Source: Solibacillus isronensis (GTDB lineage: Bacteria > Bacillota > Bacilli > Bacillales_A > Planococcaceae). From it: a DNA stretch of 64,000 nt. The stretch spans positions 992,001 to 1,056,000 of the forward strand of contig NZ_FVZN01000014.1 of NCBI RefSeq assembly GCF_900168685.1. Direction: 5' to 3'. The notes under the pieces are model-generated. The model had not been told where the DNA came from and ran no database searches. It was given only the letters and a program-made list of their open reading frames with translations. This document shows positions 25,244-34,351 of the stretch, one piece after another. The translations under genes and the position numbers were made by a program. Position 1 is the first letter of the stretch. Every line of letters starts with the position of its first letter.

Positions 25244-26386
25244 ATGAAAAAATCAATTCGGAATTTTATAGATAATGAAGTGGACCCAGTTGCAGATCAG
25301 ATTGACCGTGAAGACCGAATACCCGAACATATTATGAGAATGTCAAAAGAGATGGGTTTATTCGGTTTAAGCATCCCTGCAGAATATGGCGGTACAGGCA
25401 TTGATATGGTCGGGAAATGTAGTCTTTTTGAAGAAATCGGCCGTACATCGAACGGATATATGACGGTAATCGGTGCCCACACAGGAATTGGATCTGTCGG
25501 GATTGTGGAATTGGGGACAGAAGAGCAAAAGCGAAAATATTTACCACGCATGGCTTCAGGTGACATTATTGGCGCGTTTGCTTTAACTGAAACGACTGCA
25601 GGTTCCCATGCAGCTGGTTTAAAAACTACTGCCATTTGTAAAGGGGACAAATATATTTTGAATGGTGCAAAGCAATACATTACGAATGCCCCGATTGCAG
25701 GCGTTTTTACAGTGATGGCTGCAACCGATCCAACTAAAGGGGCAAAAGGAATAACTTCATTTCTCGTAGATAAAAGCGCTCCAGGTTTTATCGTCGGGAA
25801 AACAGAAGAAAAAATGGGGCTTCGCGGTTCCCATTCGTCCGAAATTTTTTTCGAGGATTGTGAAGTTCCGGCCGAAAATGTGCTCGGTGAAGAAGGGTTA
25901 GGATATGTCAATGCTTTAACCATTTTGGCAAATGGGCGTGCTGGGCTCGCAGCAAGAAATTTAGGTTCATCGCAAAAGCTTTTTGAGCTATCCGTGAAAT
26001 ATGCGCATGAGCGTGAACAGTTCGGTAAACCAATTTTCGAACAGCAAATCATTCAACATTACTTGGCGGAAATGGCGTTGGATATCGAAACGTTGAGATC
26101 CTTTACGTACAGAGTAGCATGGATGGTAGACCAGGGGATGAACGTCATGAAAGAGGCCGCGATGGCAAAACTTTTAGGTTCGGAAATTTATAATCGCATA
26201 GCGGATAAAGCTGTTCAAATTCACGGTGGTCTCGGCTATATGAAGGATTTTCCTGTGGAAAGATATTACCGGGATGCCCGAATTACAAAAATATATGAAG
26301 GTACGTCCGAAATTCAAAAAAACATTATTGCAGCTCAAATTCATAAAGACTATTTGAGGAAAGTACCGCCGGCAACAACGAAGTAA
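25244..26386 (+). CDS. Acyl-CoA dehydrogenase, second copy, with TAG at original codon 4
   Basis: From 25244 the 380-residue product is a complete acyl-CoA dehydrogenase core with ALTETTAGSHAAG, GAKQYITNAP, QIHGGLGYMKDFPVERYYRD and IYEGTSEIQKNI, the last holding the usual catalytic Glu. In the same frame an ATG at 25211, with GGAAGGGAGAG before it, reads MDF-stop-LPPDLVEMKKS, the normal family N-terminus with TAG at 25220-25222. Translation would have to restart at 25244 (no good ribosome binding site), start at the CTG after the stop, or read through. It may be a weakly expressed or failing gene. Confidence 0.8.
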   Translation: MKKSIRNFIDNEVDPVADQIDREDRIPEHIMRMSKEMGLFGLSIPAEYGGTGIDMVGKCSLFEEIGRTSNGYMTVIGAHTGIGSVGIVELGTEEQKRKYLPRMASGDIIGAFALTETTAGSHAAGLKTTAICKGDKYILNGAKQYITNAPIAGVFTVMAATDPTKGAKGITSFLVDKSAPGFIVGKTEEKMGLRGSHSSEIFFEDCEVPAENVLGEEGLGYVNALTILANGRAGLAARNLGSSQKLFELSVKYAHEREQFGKPIFEQQIIQHYLAEMALDIETLRSFTYRVAWMVDQGMNVMKEAAMAKLLGSEIYNRIADKAVQIHGGLGYMKDFPVERYYRDARITKIYEGTSEIQKNIIAAQIHKDYLRKVPPATTK

Positions 26387-26440
26387 TTTGAGTTAAATAA
26401 TCTGAAAATAATGATAAATGAAGTTAAGGGAGGTGATTTT

Positions 26441-26848
26441 TTGAATACTGGGCTTAAGGAAAAAGTTGGCCTGAAATTAGAATCCTATACCTTTAGAGTT
26501 GAAAAAGTAAAAATCAAAGAATTGGCACAAGCGATTGGCGATCTGAAGGAGGAGTATTTAAACGGAGAAGCGGTTCCACCTACATTCCCGACAGTGATTG
26601 ACTTTTGGGGTGGAGGCGCCTCCTCGTCCGAGTTATTGAATTTAAATATGAAAAAGGTCCTCCACGGTGAGCAGGAGTATGAATATTTCAGGGAGATTGT
26701 TCCCGATGAAGAGATTACAGTGCATGGTGTCATTGAAAAAGCATATACAAAAGCGGCGATGAACTTTTTTGTCATACGCAAGGATTATTTGGACAAACAA
26801 GGTGAAACGGTTTTAATCAGTCGTTCGACGATTATCGAAAGGCATTAG
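26441..26848 (+). CDS. MaoC-type dehydratase, N-terminal (FAS1-like) subunit
   Basis: The 135-residue hot-dog protein matches the MaoC dehydratase N-terminal domain, which lacks the catalytic motif and pairs with a catalytic partner. Recognisable segments are KIKELAQAIGDLKEEYLNGE, PPTFPTVIDFWG and KVLHGEQEYEYFREIVPDEE. The start is TTG at 26441 because GGGAGGTGA lies just before it; an ATG at 26411 precedes that site. The partner is encoded 11 bases downstream, so the two likely form a heteromeric (3R)-specific enoyl-CoA hydratase. Confidence 0.87.
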   Translation: MNTGLKEKVGLKLESYTFRVEKVKIKELAQAIGDLKEEYLNGEAVPPTFPTVIDFWGGGASSSELLNLNMKKVLHGEQEYEYFREIVPDEEITVHGVIEKAYTKAAMNFFVIRKDYLDKQGETVLISRSTIIERH

Positions 26849-26859
26849 GGGGTCATTTT

Positions 26860-27240
26860 ATGGAAATCGGTCAGACACTGGAACCTTTACAGAAGGAAGA
26901 AATAACGCATACACAGCTTGTTCGTTATGCAGGTGCATCCGGAGATTTCAACCCAATCCACACCGTTGTTCCATTCGCGGAAGCAGCAGGTTTAGGTGGG
27001 GTCATTGCTCATGGCATGCTGGTTATGGGATTTGTCGGTCAGGCAATTGGACAATGGTTCGAAGTAAAGGATCTGAAGAGATTCACAACGAGATTTAAAG
27101 CTATGACAAGGCCAGGAGAAAGAATAACGGTACAAGGCCGGGTTGTCGATGAAAATGAAATTTGCTGGATTTGTGAGGCGGAAGCAGTTAATGAAGCTGC
27201 TGAAGTAAAGGTAAAAGCATTTTTTGAAATAAAAAAATAA
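26860..27240 (+). CDS. MaoC-type (R)-specific enoyl-CoA hydratase, catalytic subunit
   Basis: The 126-residue hot-dog protein carries the hydratase 2 motif YAGASGDFNPIH, in which the Asp and His are catalytic. It should add water to trans-2-enoyl-CoA to give (3R)-hydroxyacyl-CoA, working with the preceding non-catalytic subunit. The ribosome binding site is AGGGGGT. Substrate for the (3R)-type SDR upstream would come from this enzyme. Confidence 0.92.
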   Translation: MEIGQTLEPLQKEEITHTQLVRYAGASGDFNPIHTVVPFAEAAGLGGVIAHGMLVMGFVGQAIGQWFEVKDLKRFTTRFKAMTRPGERITVQGRVVDENEICWICEAEAVNEAAEVKVKAFFEIKK

Positions 27241-27374
27241 TTACTTTTACGGTTGTTCTACAGAGAGGACTCGCTACGTAAAATTTGTGATGTTGATTGC
27301 TATTTTACAGGAGGATCTCTTTAATAATCACGCAGTTATGGATGAACCGTACAACATTAAAGGGGGAATTAGCA

Positions 27375-28259
27375 ATGAGAGAATATGTAACGACTAAACA
27401 GGAAATCAACAAAAATTCACTACCGTATAATCTGTACCAGAAAGCGAAAAAATTCGGAATCTGGAATCCGGTAGATATCGACTTTACCCAAGATAAAGAA
27501 GACTGGAAGAAATTAAATGAGGAGCAACAATTAGAGGTACTGACTCAATTTGCTCAATTCATTGGTGGCGAAGAAGCAGTAACGCAAGATATCCTGCCAA
27601 TGATTATGGCGGTTTCGAAAAAGGGATGGTTCGAAGAGGAATCGTATTTAACAACATTCCTTTTTGAAGAAGCGAAGCATGCGGAGTTTTTCAGTCTGTT
27701 CCTGGAAGAAATCGGCGTAACGGAAGATTTGACTCATTTACTTTCACCAGGCTACCGGAAGTTATTTGATGAAACATTGCCGGCAGTGATGGGCAGATTG
27801 CTTGAAGATCAATCACCGGAAGCGATGATCGATGCTGCGGTTACTTACAACATTTTCGCGGAAGGTGTTTTGGCCGAAACAGGTTACTGGTTCTTCCATG
27901 AAGCTCTATCAAGAGCAAATCTGTTCCCGGGGTTTATTTCAGGAATTAGAAACGTAAAGCGTGACGAAGGACGTCATATTGGTTTCGGTACATTCCTCAT
28001 TCAGCGCTTAATTAGTGAAAATCCGGAACTGGAGCTGTTTGAACGCGTACAACAAAGGCTGCAGGAGCTGTTACCAATTGCGATGATGTTAACGGAAAGA
28101 AAAGAAGGCGAAGTAGTAACAAGCCTTGGCATCGAACGAGGGAAATCGATGGAATTTGCAATGAAGCAATTGCAGGCACGTCTGACAGTTCTTTCCCGAG
28201 CAAAAGGAAAGACTTTAGAAGAAATCTATAATACGGACATTGCTTTAGAGGAAGTATAG
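27375..28259 (+). CDS. R2-like ligand-binding oxidase (R2lox)
   Basis: This ferritin-like protein is homologous to the ribonucleotide reductase R2 subunit but belongs to the R2lox group, which builds a Mn/Fe centre and a Tyr-Val ether cross-link and binds a long-chain fatty acid in a hydrophobic pocket. All the expected residues are present: E67, E99, H102, E163, E198 and H201 as metal ligands, and V69 and Y158 at the cross-link positions. Length is 294 residues from the ATG at 27375 (AAGGGGG upstream). The natural substrate of this family is unknown. Its place between a hydratase and an aldehyde dehydrogenase suggests oxidation of an aliphatic substrate. Confidence 0.93.
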   Translation: MREYVTTKQEINKNSLPYNLYQKAKKFGIWNPVDIDFTQDKEDWKKLNEEQQLEVLTQFAQFIGGEEAVTQDILPMIMAVSKKGWFEEESYLTTFLFEEAKHAEFFSLFLEEIGVTEDLTHLLSPGYRKLFDETLPAVMGRLLEDQSPEAMIDAAVTYNIFAEGVLAETGYWFFHEALSRANLFPGFISGIRNVKRDEGRHIGFGTFLIQRLISENPELELFERVQQRLQELLPIAMMLTERKEGEVVTSLGIERGKSMEFAMKQLQARLTVLSRAKGKTLEEIYNTDIALEEV

Positions 28260-28316
28260 GAAGTAAACATTCAGATGCTGTAACTAAACGGTTTGCTATT
28301 TAAAGGGGGATGAAAG

Positions 28317-29834
28317 ATGACGACAGACGTACAGGTAAAAATCTTTCCGCAGTTTATCAATGGGGAGTGGACACCACCAGCTTCAGGTGAATTTTTTGAT
28401 GTAATCAATCCGGCTACATCAGAAGTCGTGGCGAAAGTATCAAAAGGAAACCAGGAAGATGTGAATAAGGCGGTTCAAAATGCGAAAGAAGTTTTTGAAT
28501 CGGGTGTCTGGTCAGGGAAAACGCAGGCGGAGCGTGCACAAATCATGCTGCAATTTGCGGGGAAAATCAGAGAGCATGCCCAGGAGATAATATTTTTGGA
28601 GGGTATTAGTACGGGTGCGACACTTCGTAAACTGGGTGGCGCGGATATCCGACAGTTAATACTTTCTCTTACTCAAACAGCGGATTTATCGTTGAAATAT
28701 GAAGCCGTGACAGCGCTTCCTGTTAATGAGCAGCTCGGTCCCAACCGAAGCTTACTCGTTCGCGAACCACTCGGTGTAGTAGCTGCGATCACACCATTTA
28801 ATTTCCCGTTAGTTTTAGCGATGTGGAAAATCGCACCGGCAATTGCGATGGGGAACTCCATCATTATTAAGCCGGCTTCAAATACACCATTAGGTACATT
28901 GAAGCTTGCACAATTAGCAGTTGAAGCAGGTATTCCACCAGGGGTAATCAATGTCATTACTGGTCCTGGAGCTGAAGTTGGTGATGCACTTGTCACACAT
29001 CCGGATGTATCGAAAGTGGCGTTTACTGGATCTACCGAAGTAGGCAGAAAAATTATGGCGCAAGCTGCAGGTACTGTAAAGAAAGTGACGCTTGAGCTTG
29101 GAGGGAAAGCACCTGCAATCGTACTTCCGGATGTAGATCTCGAAGTGGCGATTCCGGGAATTCTGCTCGGTGTATTTTTCCATTCCGGGCAAGTATGTGA
29201 AGCGAGTACACGTCTCATCGTCCATGAATCCATTTATGATATCGTCGTGCAACAACTCGTTGAAACAACGAAGAAAATTAAACTAGGCCAGCCGCTTGAT
29301 ATGACGACTGGAATGGGGCCGGTTATCTCTGAATCACAGATGAATAAAATCCTCGATTATATTCAGTCGGGCATTGATGAAGGTGCAAGGCTAGTATGCG
29401 GTGGTAAACGGGCAACAGGTCCAGGGCTGGATTACGGGTATTTCATCGAGCCGACAATCTTCGCAGATGTAACAAATGATATGAAGATTGCGAGAGAAGA
29501 AATCTTTGGTCCGGTATTATGCGTCATTAAATATTCTACAGAAGAAGAAGCTATCGCCATCGCAAATGATACAGAATACGGATTATCAGGTGGTGTCTGG
29601 GGTCGTGATGTGACGAAAGCAAATGAAATTGCTACGAAAATAAATGCAGGAACAGTTTGGATCAATGACTGGCACATTTTCCGTACAGATGCTCCATTCG
29701 GCGGCTATAAACAAAGCGGTTTAGGTCGTGAACAGGGGGCTCAAGTGTTTGATGACTACACAGAGCTTAAAAATATTTGCACGTCCTTAACGACGGAAAA
29801 TGCGCAGCGCCCAGCATTAGGTTTAATCTTTTAA
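28317..29834 (+). CDS. Aldehyde dehydrogenase
   Basis: This NAD(P) enzyme oxidises an aldehyde to its acid. The 505 residues contain the catalytic Cys294 in GQVCEAST, the base Glu260 in TLELGGKAP, the oxyanion Asn162 in PFNFP and the cofactor motif FTGSTEVGR, so it should be active. The start has AAAGGGGG. Between R2lox and an alcohol dehydrogenase gene, it would supply the acid for activation to acyl-CoA. The specific aldehyde is unknown. Confidence 0.93.
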   Translation: MTTDVQVKIFPQFINGEWTPPASGEFFDVINPATSEVVAKVSKGNQEDVNKAVQNAKEVFESGVWSGKTQAERAQIMLQFAGKIREHAQEIIFLEGISTGATLRKLGGADIRQLILSLTQTADLSLKYEAVTALPVNEQLGPNRSLLVREPLGVVAAITPFNFPLVLAMWKIAPAIAMGNSIIIKPASNTPLGTLKLAQLAVEAGIPPGVINVITGPGAEVGDALVTHPDVSKVAFTGSTEVGRKIMAQAAGTVKKVTLELGGKAPAIVLPDVDLEVAIPGILLGVFFHSGQVCEASTRLIVHESIYDIVVQQLVETTKKIKLGQPLDMTTGMGPVISESQMNKILDYIQSGIDEGARLVCGGKRATGPGLDYGYFIEPTIFADVTNDMKIAREEIFGPVLCVIKYSTEEEAIAIANDTEYGLSGGVWGRDVTKANEIATKINAGTVWINDWHIFRTDAPFGGYKQSGLGREQGAQVFDDYTELKNICTSLTTENAQRPALGLIF

Positions 29835-29858
29835 TCGAAAAAAGAATGGAGAGATACG

Positions 29859-31061
29859 ATGAAAACGACTTCCTATTTTGAATTCACGCATCGCCCTGAA
29901 ATCCGAAGTGGTGCAGGTTCACATATTTTAGTGCCGGATTTAATTCAAGGGTTAGGCGGAAAGCGCCCTGTTCTTTTTTCGGACAAAGGACTAACAGATG
30001 CCGGATTAACGCAAAAAATCAAAAGCTTATTTGATATGGTACCCGGCATAAAGCTTGCTGGTGTATTTGATGATATTCAGCAAGATGCGAAATCAAGCAA
30101 TATTAACAGAGGTCTGAAGTATTTTAAAGAATGCAATGGCGACTCCATTATTGCTATTGGCGGAGGCAGTGTTTTAGATACGGCTAAAACAATTAAATGG
30201 GCCCTTTATAATGGAGTGAATCAAGTTGAATATATCCTAACCGGGAATGTTTTGGAAGTATGGCCGGATGCAAATCCATTCGGTATTCCACATATTTCGA
30301 TACCGACAACTGCTGGAACAGGTGCTGAAATTTCAAGTATTTCCGTTGTGTTCAATGAAATGCTGAATTTGAAATGCAACTTAATGAATCCGTATTTATG
30401 TTCGGACATTGCGGTTTTAGATCCTGATTTAACGGTCGGTTTACCACCAAGAGTAACAGCATTTACCGGTATGGATGCACTGACACATGCTGTAGAAGGA
30501 TTTTTCTCAACAAAATCCACGAATTTCTCGGATGCATTTGCGCTGCATGCTGCAAAAATCATCGTCGAAAATTTAACTACAGCAGTGCATGATGGGAAGA
30601 ATGTTGCGGCGCGTGCAAATATGCTTCAGGCGAGTGCAATGGCTATCACAAGCTTCCAGGCGGCGATGGCCAATATACCAATCCACAATATAGCCCATAC
30701 GTATGGTGCAAAATACGGCATTCCGCATGGATTGGCAAATGCAGTTCTCATGCCAAGTGTCATGAAAAACATGCCCAACATGTATTTACCGAAAGTTAAT
30801 GCATTTGCTTCTGCATTAGGGGTCATTCCGAATGCAGAAAATCCGCAAGAAACATTGGATGAGTGCATCAATGTAATAGTTGACTTGAGAAATGCAGTAA
30901 ATCTGCCGCCAAGCTTTGACGAGTTTAATATTGATGCGGCAGATATTCCGCAACTTGTGCCTGCTGTTCAAAACGATCCGTCGTCTTTAAGTTTCCGTAT
31001 TCCGGATGACATCATTGTAAACGTTTCTAAAGAAGTAATCAGTTCTAAAGTAAGTATTTAA
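29859..31061 (+). CDS. Iron-containing alcohol dehydrogenase
   Basis: This is a group III alcohol dehydrogenase of 400 residues. It has the nucleotide motif IAIGGGSVLDTAKTI, TTAGTGAEIS, and the metal region MDALTHAVEGFF followed by HNIAHTYGAKYGIPHG, which holds the conserved His ligands. It interconverts an alcohol and an aldehyde with NAD(P). Coupled to the preceding aldehyde dehydrogenase it would turn an alcohol into an acid. The ribosome binding site GGAGAG is well placed. Confidence 0.92.
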   Translation: MKTTSYFEFTHRPEIRSGAGSHILVPDLIQGLGGKRPVLFSDKGLTDAGLTQKIKSLFDMVPGIKLAGVFDDIQQDAKSSNINRGLKYFKECNGDSIIAIGGGSVLDTAKTIKWALYNGVNQVEYILTGNVLEVWPDANPFGIPHISIPTTAGTGAEISSISVVFNEMLNLKCNLMNPYLCSDIAVLDPDLTVGLPPRVTAFTGMDALTHAVEGFFSTKSTNFSDAFALHAAKIIVENLTTAVHDGKNVAARANMLQASAMAITSFQAAMANIPIHNIAHTYGAKYGIPHGLANAVLMPSVMKNMPNMYLPKVNAFASALGVIPNAENPQETLDECINVIVDLRNAVNLPPSFDEFNIDAADIPQLVPAVQNDPSSLSFRIPDDIIVNVSKEVISSKVSI

Positions 31062-31136
31062 TTTAAAGAAAGCGCTCTTGAGGAGGGGGGAATCCTCCTT
31101 TCCTTTGACGATAATTTGATAGTAGGAGGTTACATT

Positions 31137-32563
31137 ATGAACATTGTTGAATTGCTTACTTCAACAACTTCTCGTTTGCCAGATCAACCTGTCATCCACT
31201 TCAAAAGGGCTCAACTTACTTATAAAGAATTGCAAGACAAAGTTTACAATATCGCTGCAGGATTAAAAGAACAAGGTGTCACAAAAGGTACAAATGTGGC
31301 GTTAATGATGACCAATCGTCCGGAATATATTATTACGTATTTTGCTGTTTTAGCAAATGGAGGTACGGTCGTTCCGATCAACCCGACATTTAAAGAGCAG
31401 GAAGTTACGTATATCGTTAACGATGCTGAAGTTGAATTATTAATTATCGAAGATGCGTGTAAACCGGTTATTGAAAACGCAATGGCTCAAATGAAAACAG
31501 TCAAAGCAATTATTAATTACAGTGATACACCTGATGAACAATTTTTATCATGGCATCAACTGGATACATCCGCTTCTATTACAGAAATTGTCCCCCTACA
31601 TGAATCTGACGTCGCACAAATTATCTACACTTCCGGAACGACCGGAAATCCGAAAGGCGCCATGATTACACACGGAAATTTAAACTGGATGGCGATTACA
31701 GCAGCCGTCTACAATCAGTTAGTTCCGAGTGACCGTGTACTATGTGTATTACCATTGTTCCATGCCTATGCAAAACTTCAAGGCTTCCTTGCACCGATTG
31801 CTCACGGCTGTGCGATTTATTTAGAGGAACGGTTCCACCCGGTAGAAACATTAAAAGCGATTGCCGAACATGAAATTACAATATTTTTAGGTGTTCCGAC
31901 AATGTATGCCTTTTTTGCCCAAGTTCCTCATTTAGTAGAACAGCTGGACTTCTCGAAATTACGCACAGCCGGTTCTGGTGGCTGACAACACATCGAAGTT
32001 TACCGAAAAAAGTCAATTCTGTCGGCATGCCGTTACCGGGGATCGATTTGAAACTAATCGATCCGGAAGGCAATGAAGTGGCCAATCATGAAGTAGGCGA
32101 GATTTTATTTAGAGGACCGAACATGATGAAAGGCTACTACAAAAAGCCGGACGAAACCGCAAATACAATTAGGGATGGCTGGTTGTATACAGGGGACATG
32201 GCGTACCGCGATGAAGAAGGCTATCACTTTATCGTTGACCGTAAAAAAGACATTATCATTCGGGGCGGATTTAATATTTACCCAAGGGAAATAGAGGAAC
32301 TGCTGTATCAGCATACGGCTATCGTAGAATGCTCTGTGATCGGAAGGCCGGACCCGTTTTTTGGTGAAAAGACGGTTGCGTATGTTGTATCGAAAGACAC
32401 CGATCTTACAGAAGAAGATATTCGAGACTACTGCAAAGTAAAACTTGCCGAATACAAAGTACCGGATTATGTAAGTTTTATCGAAGAAATTCCGAAGTCG
32501 GGAACAGGTAAGATTTTAAAGACAGCACTGAAAAACTTGGATAAGAATGCACTGCCTAAATAA
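31137..32563 (+). pseudogene. Acyl-CoA synthetase (AMP-forming), broken by internal deletion and frameshift
   Basis: The first part (31137-31985, strong AGGAGGT) encodes an intact N-terminus with the ATP motif IIYTSGTTGNPKGAMITHGN and runs to TAGSGG, then TGA. In frame +2 the sequence continues KKVNSVGMPLPGIDLKLIDP, GWLYTGDMAYRDEEGYHFIV, DRKKDIIIRGGFNIYP and PKSGTGKILK to 32563. About 30 residues, including the YGxTE motif that binds adenylate, are missing at the junction. The gene cannot make a normal ligase. An intact copy would have activated the acid made by the aldehyde dehydrogenase. About 140 bases of non-coding DNA follow. Confidence 0.88.
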
Positions 32564-32706
32564 AAAGCGGTCGGTTGGTCGGAGTTCTTAAACTTCAGTA
32601 CATGAACTAGAACGCAGATCATGCGGTTATGGACGAGTCGCGAATTGTATATGTCCAGAAATGGCAAATAGGTTAAAGATTGAACACGAATAAGGAGGGA
32701 TTAATA

Positions 32707-33468
32707 ATGAATTTTGACCAAAAGGCAATTATCGTTACGGGTGGAGGATCAGGGTTAGGTGAAGCGACTGCAAGAAAGATTGCAGCTGCTGGAGGCTATC
32801 CGATCATTTTGGATTTAAATGAAGAAAAGGGTCAAGCGGTTGCTGAAGAAATAAATGGCCTATTTTATAAAACGAATGTTGTGAAGGAAGAAGATGTACA
32901 GGCAGCGATTAACGGTGCCGTAGAAAAGTACGGTTCGATCCAGGGTGTCGTAAACTGTGCCGGTCTTGGTACTTCTACACGTGTAGTAGGCAGAAAAGGT
33001 ATATTTCCATTAGATGAATTTAACTTTATTATTCAAGTTAATTTAGTCGGTACATTTAATGTCATCCGTTTAGCGGCAGCTGCCATGATGACAAATGAAC
33101 CGAATGAACACGGGGAACGCGGGGTTATTGTAAATACAGCTTCTGTAGCGGCATTCGATGGACAAATCGGCCAGGCTGCCTATTCTGCATCTAAAAGTGG
33201 AATTGTAGGAATGACATTGCCGATCGCAAGGGACCTGGCAAGCTATGGCATCCGGGTTATGACGATTGCACCGGGAATTTTTGATACACCTTTAATGAAC
33301 AGTGCACCTGAAGCGCTTAAGGAAGCGTTAGGAAAACAAATTCCATTCCCATCCCGTTTAGGTGAAGCGGATGAATATGCACATTTAGTAAAGGCCATTT
33401 TTGAAAATCCAATGTTAAACGGTGAAACAATTCGACTCGATGGTGCGATTCGCATGGCCCCACGATAA
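32707..33468 (+). CDS. SDR, 3-hydroxyacyl-CoA dehydrogenase type 2-like
   Basis: The 253-residue SDR resembles HSD17B10-type (3S)-hydroxyacyl-CoA dehydrogenases. It has [15 protein letters not shown], the NAD-selecting Asp in [15 protein letters not shown], the insert after RVVGRKG, and YSASK. It oxidises 3-hydroxyacyl-CoA to 3-ketoacyl-CoA, including branched or sterol-derived substrates in this family. I use the ATG at 32707 behind AAGGAGGG. The crotonase gene starts 12 bases later, so the two are coupled. Confidence 0.92.
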   Translation: MNFDQKAIIVTGGGSGLGEATARKIAAAGGYPIILDLNEEKGQAVAEEINGLFYKTNVVKEEDVQAAINGAVEKYGSIQGVVNCAGLGTSTRVVGRKGIFPLDEFNFIIQVNLVGTFNVIRLAAAAMMTNEPNEHGERGVIVNTASVAAFDGQIGQAAYSASKSGIVGMTLPIARDLASYGIRVMTIAPGIFDTPLMNSAPEALKEALGKQIPFPSRLGEADEYAHLVKAIFENPMLNGETIRLDGAIRMAPR

Positions 33469-33480
33469 GGAGGATAACGG

Positions 33481-34275
33481 ATGAATCTTGAAACAATGAC
33501 GATAGAAAAATTAGATTACGGAGTACACGTTGTAACAATTAATAACCCGCCAGCCAATACATTAAATGCGGGAATTCAACAGGACTTATTGCAGCTGATT
33601 GAAGAAGTTGAGAAAACTCCGGAAATCCGTTCCATTGTGTTCAAATCGGCCAACCCGAAAATCTTCATAGCAGGTGCTGACCTGGGTGCAATGGGCAGTT
33701 CTGATGAAAACGTGGATTTTGCCGAAAGCTCAAAACATGTGCAGGATATTTTCAATCGGCTGGAAGCATTAAGGGTACCTACAATTGCTGCAATTAATGG
33801 CCATGCATTAGGTGGCGGTTGTGAATTCGTACTTGCATGCGATTTCCGGATTATGGGTGCCGGCACAATTGGATTAACGGAAGCATCATTGGGCTTATTG
33901 CCTGGTGCTGGCGGCACACAGCGAATGACAAGGTTAGTAGGCGGAGCAAAAGCACGCGAATTGATGTATTTTTGCAAACGTTTAAAAGCTGAAGAAGCGG
34001 CAGCAATCGGCTTAGTTACAGAAGCGGTAGCTCCGGAAGAGTTGGAAGAAAAAGCAATTGCATTCGCAAATAAGCTTGCCCAAAGTGCGGTAGGAGCAAT
34101 CGGGCTTATTAAAGAGAGTATTTTGGCCGCAGAAGAATTGCCGTTAGAACAAGGGTTATTAGTTGAACGGGAAGCCTTTGCGAAAACATTTACTACAGGG
34201 GAAGTAAATGAAGGCATCCGCGCGTTCTTTGAGAAACGCCCTCCGAATTTTTTAAAGCCCGTTACAAATCAATAA
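33481..34275 (+). CDS. Enoyl-CoA hydratase/isomerase (crotonase)
   Basis: The 264-residue crotonase has the oxyanion loop FIAGADLGAM and INGHALGGGCEF, and the catalytic Glu region EASLGLLPGAGGTQR. It would hydrate 2-enoyl-CoA to (3S)-hydroxyacyl-CoA for the adjacent type 2 dehydrogenase. The cluster thus holds both an S-route (this pair) and an R-route (MaoC plus the first SDR). GGAGG precedes the ATG. Confidence 0.93.
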   Translation: MNLETMTIEKLDYGVHVVTINNPPANTLNAGIQQDLLQLIEEVEKTPEIRSIVFKSANPKIFIAGADLGAMGSSDENVDFAESSKHVQDIFNRLEALRVPTIAAINGHALGGGCEFVLACDFRIMGAGTIGLTEASLGLLPGAGGTQRMTRLVGGAKARELMYFCKRLKAEEAAAIGLVTEAVAPEELEEKAIAFANKLAQSAVGAIGLIKESILAAEELPLEQGLLVEREAFAKTFTTGEVNEGIRAFFEKRPPNFLKPVTNQ

Positions 34276-34289
34276 ACAGGACAATTGGG

Positions 34290-34331
34290 GGCCGTGTTGA
34301 AAGTTCAGCTTTCAGTACGGCCTTAATTTAT
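34290..34331 (+). terminator. Terminator inside the cluster
   Basis: GGCCGT-GT-TGAAAG (34290-34303) pairs with CTTTCA-GT-ACGGCC (34309-34322), followed by a T-rich TTAATTTATT. It splits the CaiB gene from the upstream part, perhaps only partly. Confidence 0.7.
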
Positions 34332-34351
34332 TATGAAAGGATGAAGAGGTA

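Noticed and set aside
25297-26052. 251-codon ORF on the minus strand
   Set aside because: It lies entirely opposite the second acyl-CoA dehydrogenase gene, has no ribosome binding site and no recognisable domain.
27375-28259. Ribonucleotide reductase beta subunit (NrdB/NrdF)
   Set aside because: The E-A-V and Y...E spacing (V69, Y158, E163) matches R2lox, and there is no large reductase subunit gene nearby.
28673-29233. 186-codon ORF on the minus strand
   Set aside because: Antisense shadow of the aldehyde dehydrogenase; no ribosome binding site or domain.
31069-31082. cre-like sequence AGAAAGCGCTCTTG before the ligase gene
   Set aside because: Only about 10 of 14 positions match the CcpA consensus, too few to report.
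31081-31101. Small hairpin AGGAGG/CCTCCT before the acyl-CoA ligase as a terminator
   Set aside because: The stem is only 6 bp and is followed by TTTCC, not a T run, so I cannot support it as a terminator.
33576-34217. 213-codon ORF on the minus strand
   Set aside because: It is antisense to the crotonase gene, which has all its motifs; the antisense product is Ser/Ala/Pro-rich shadow sequence.
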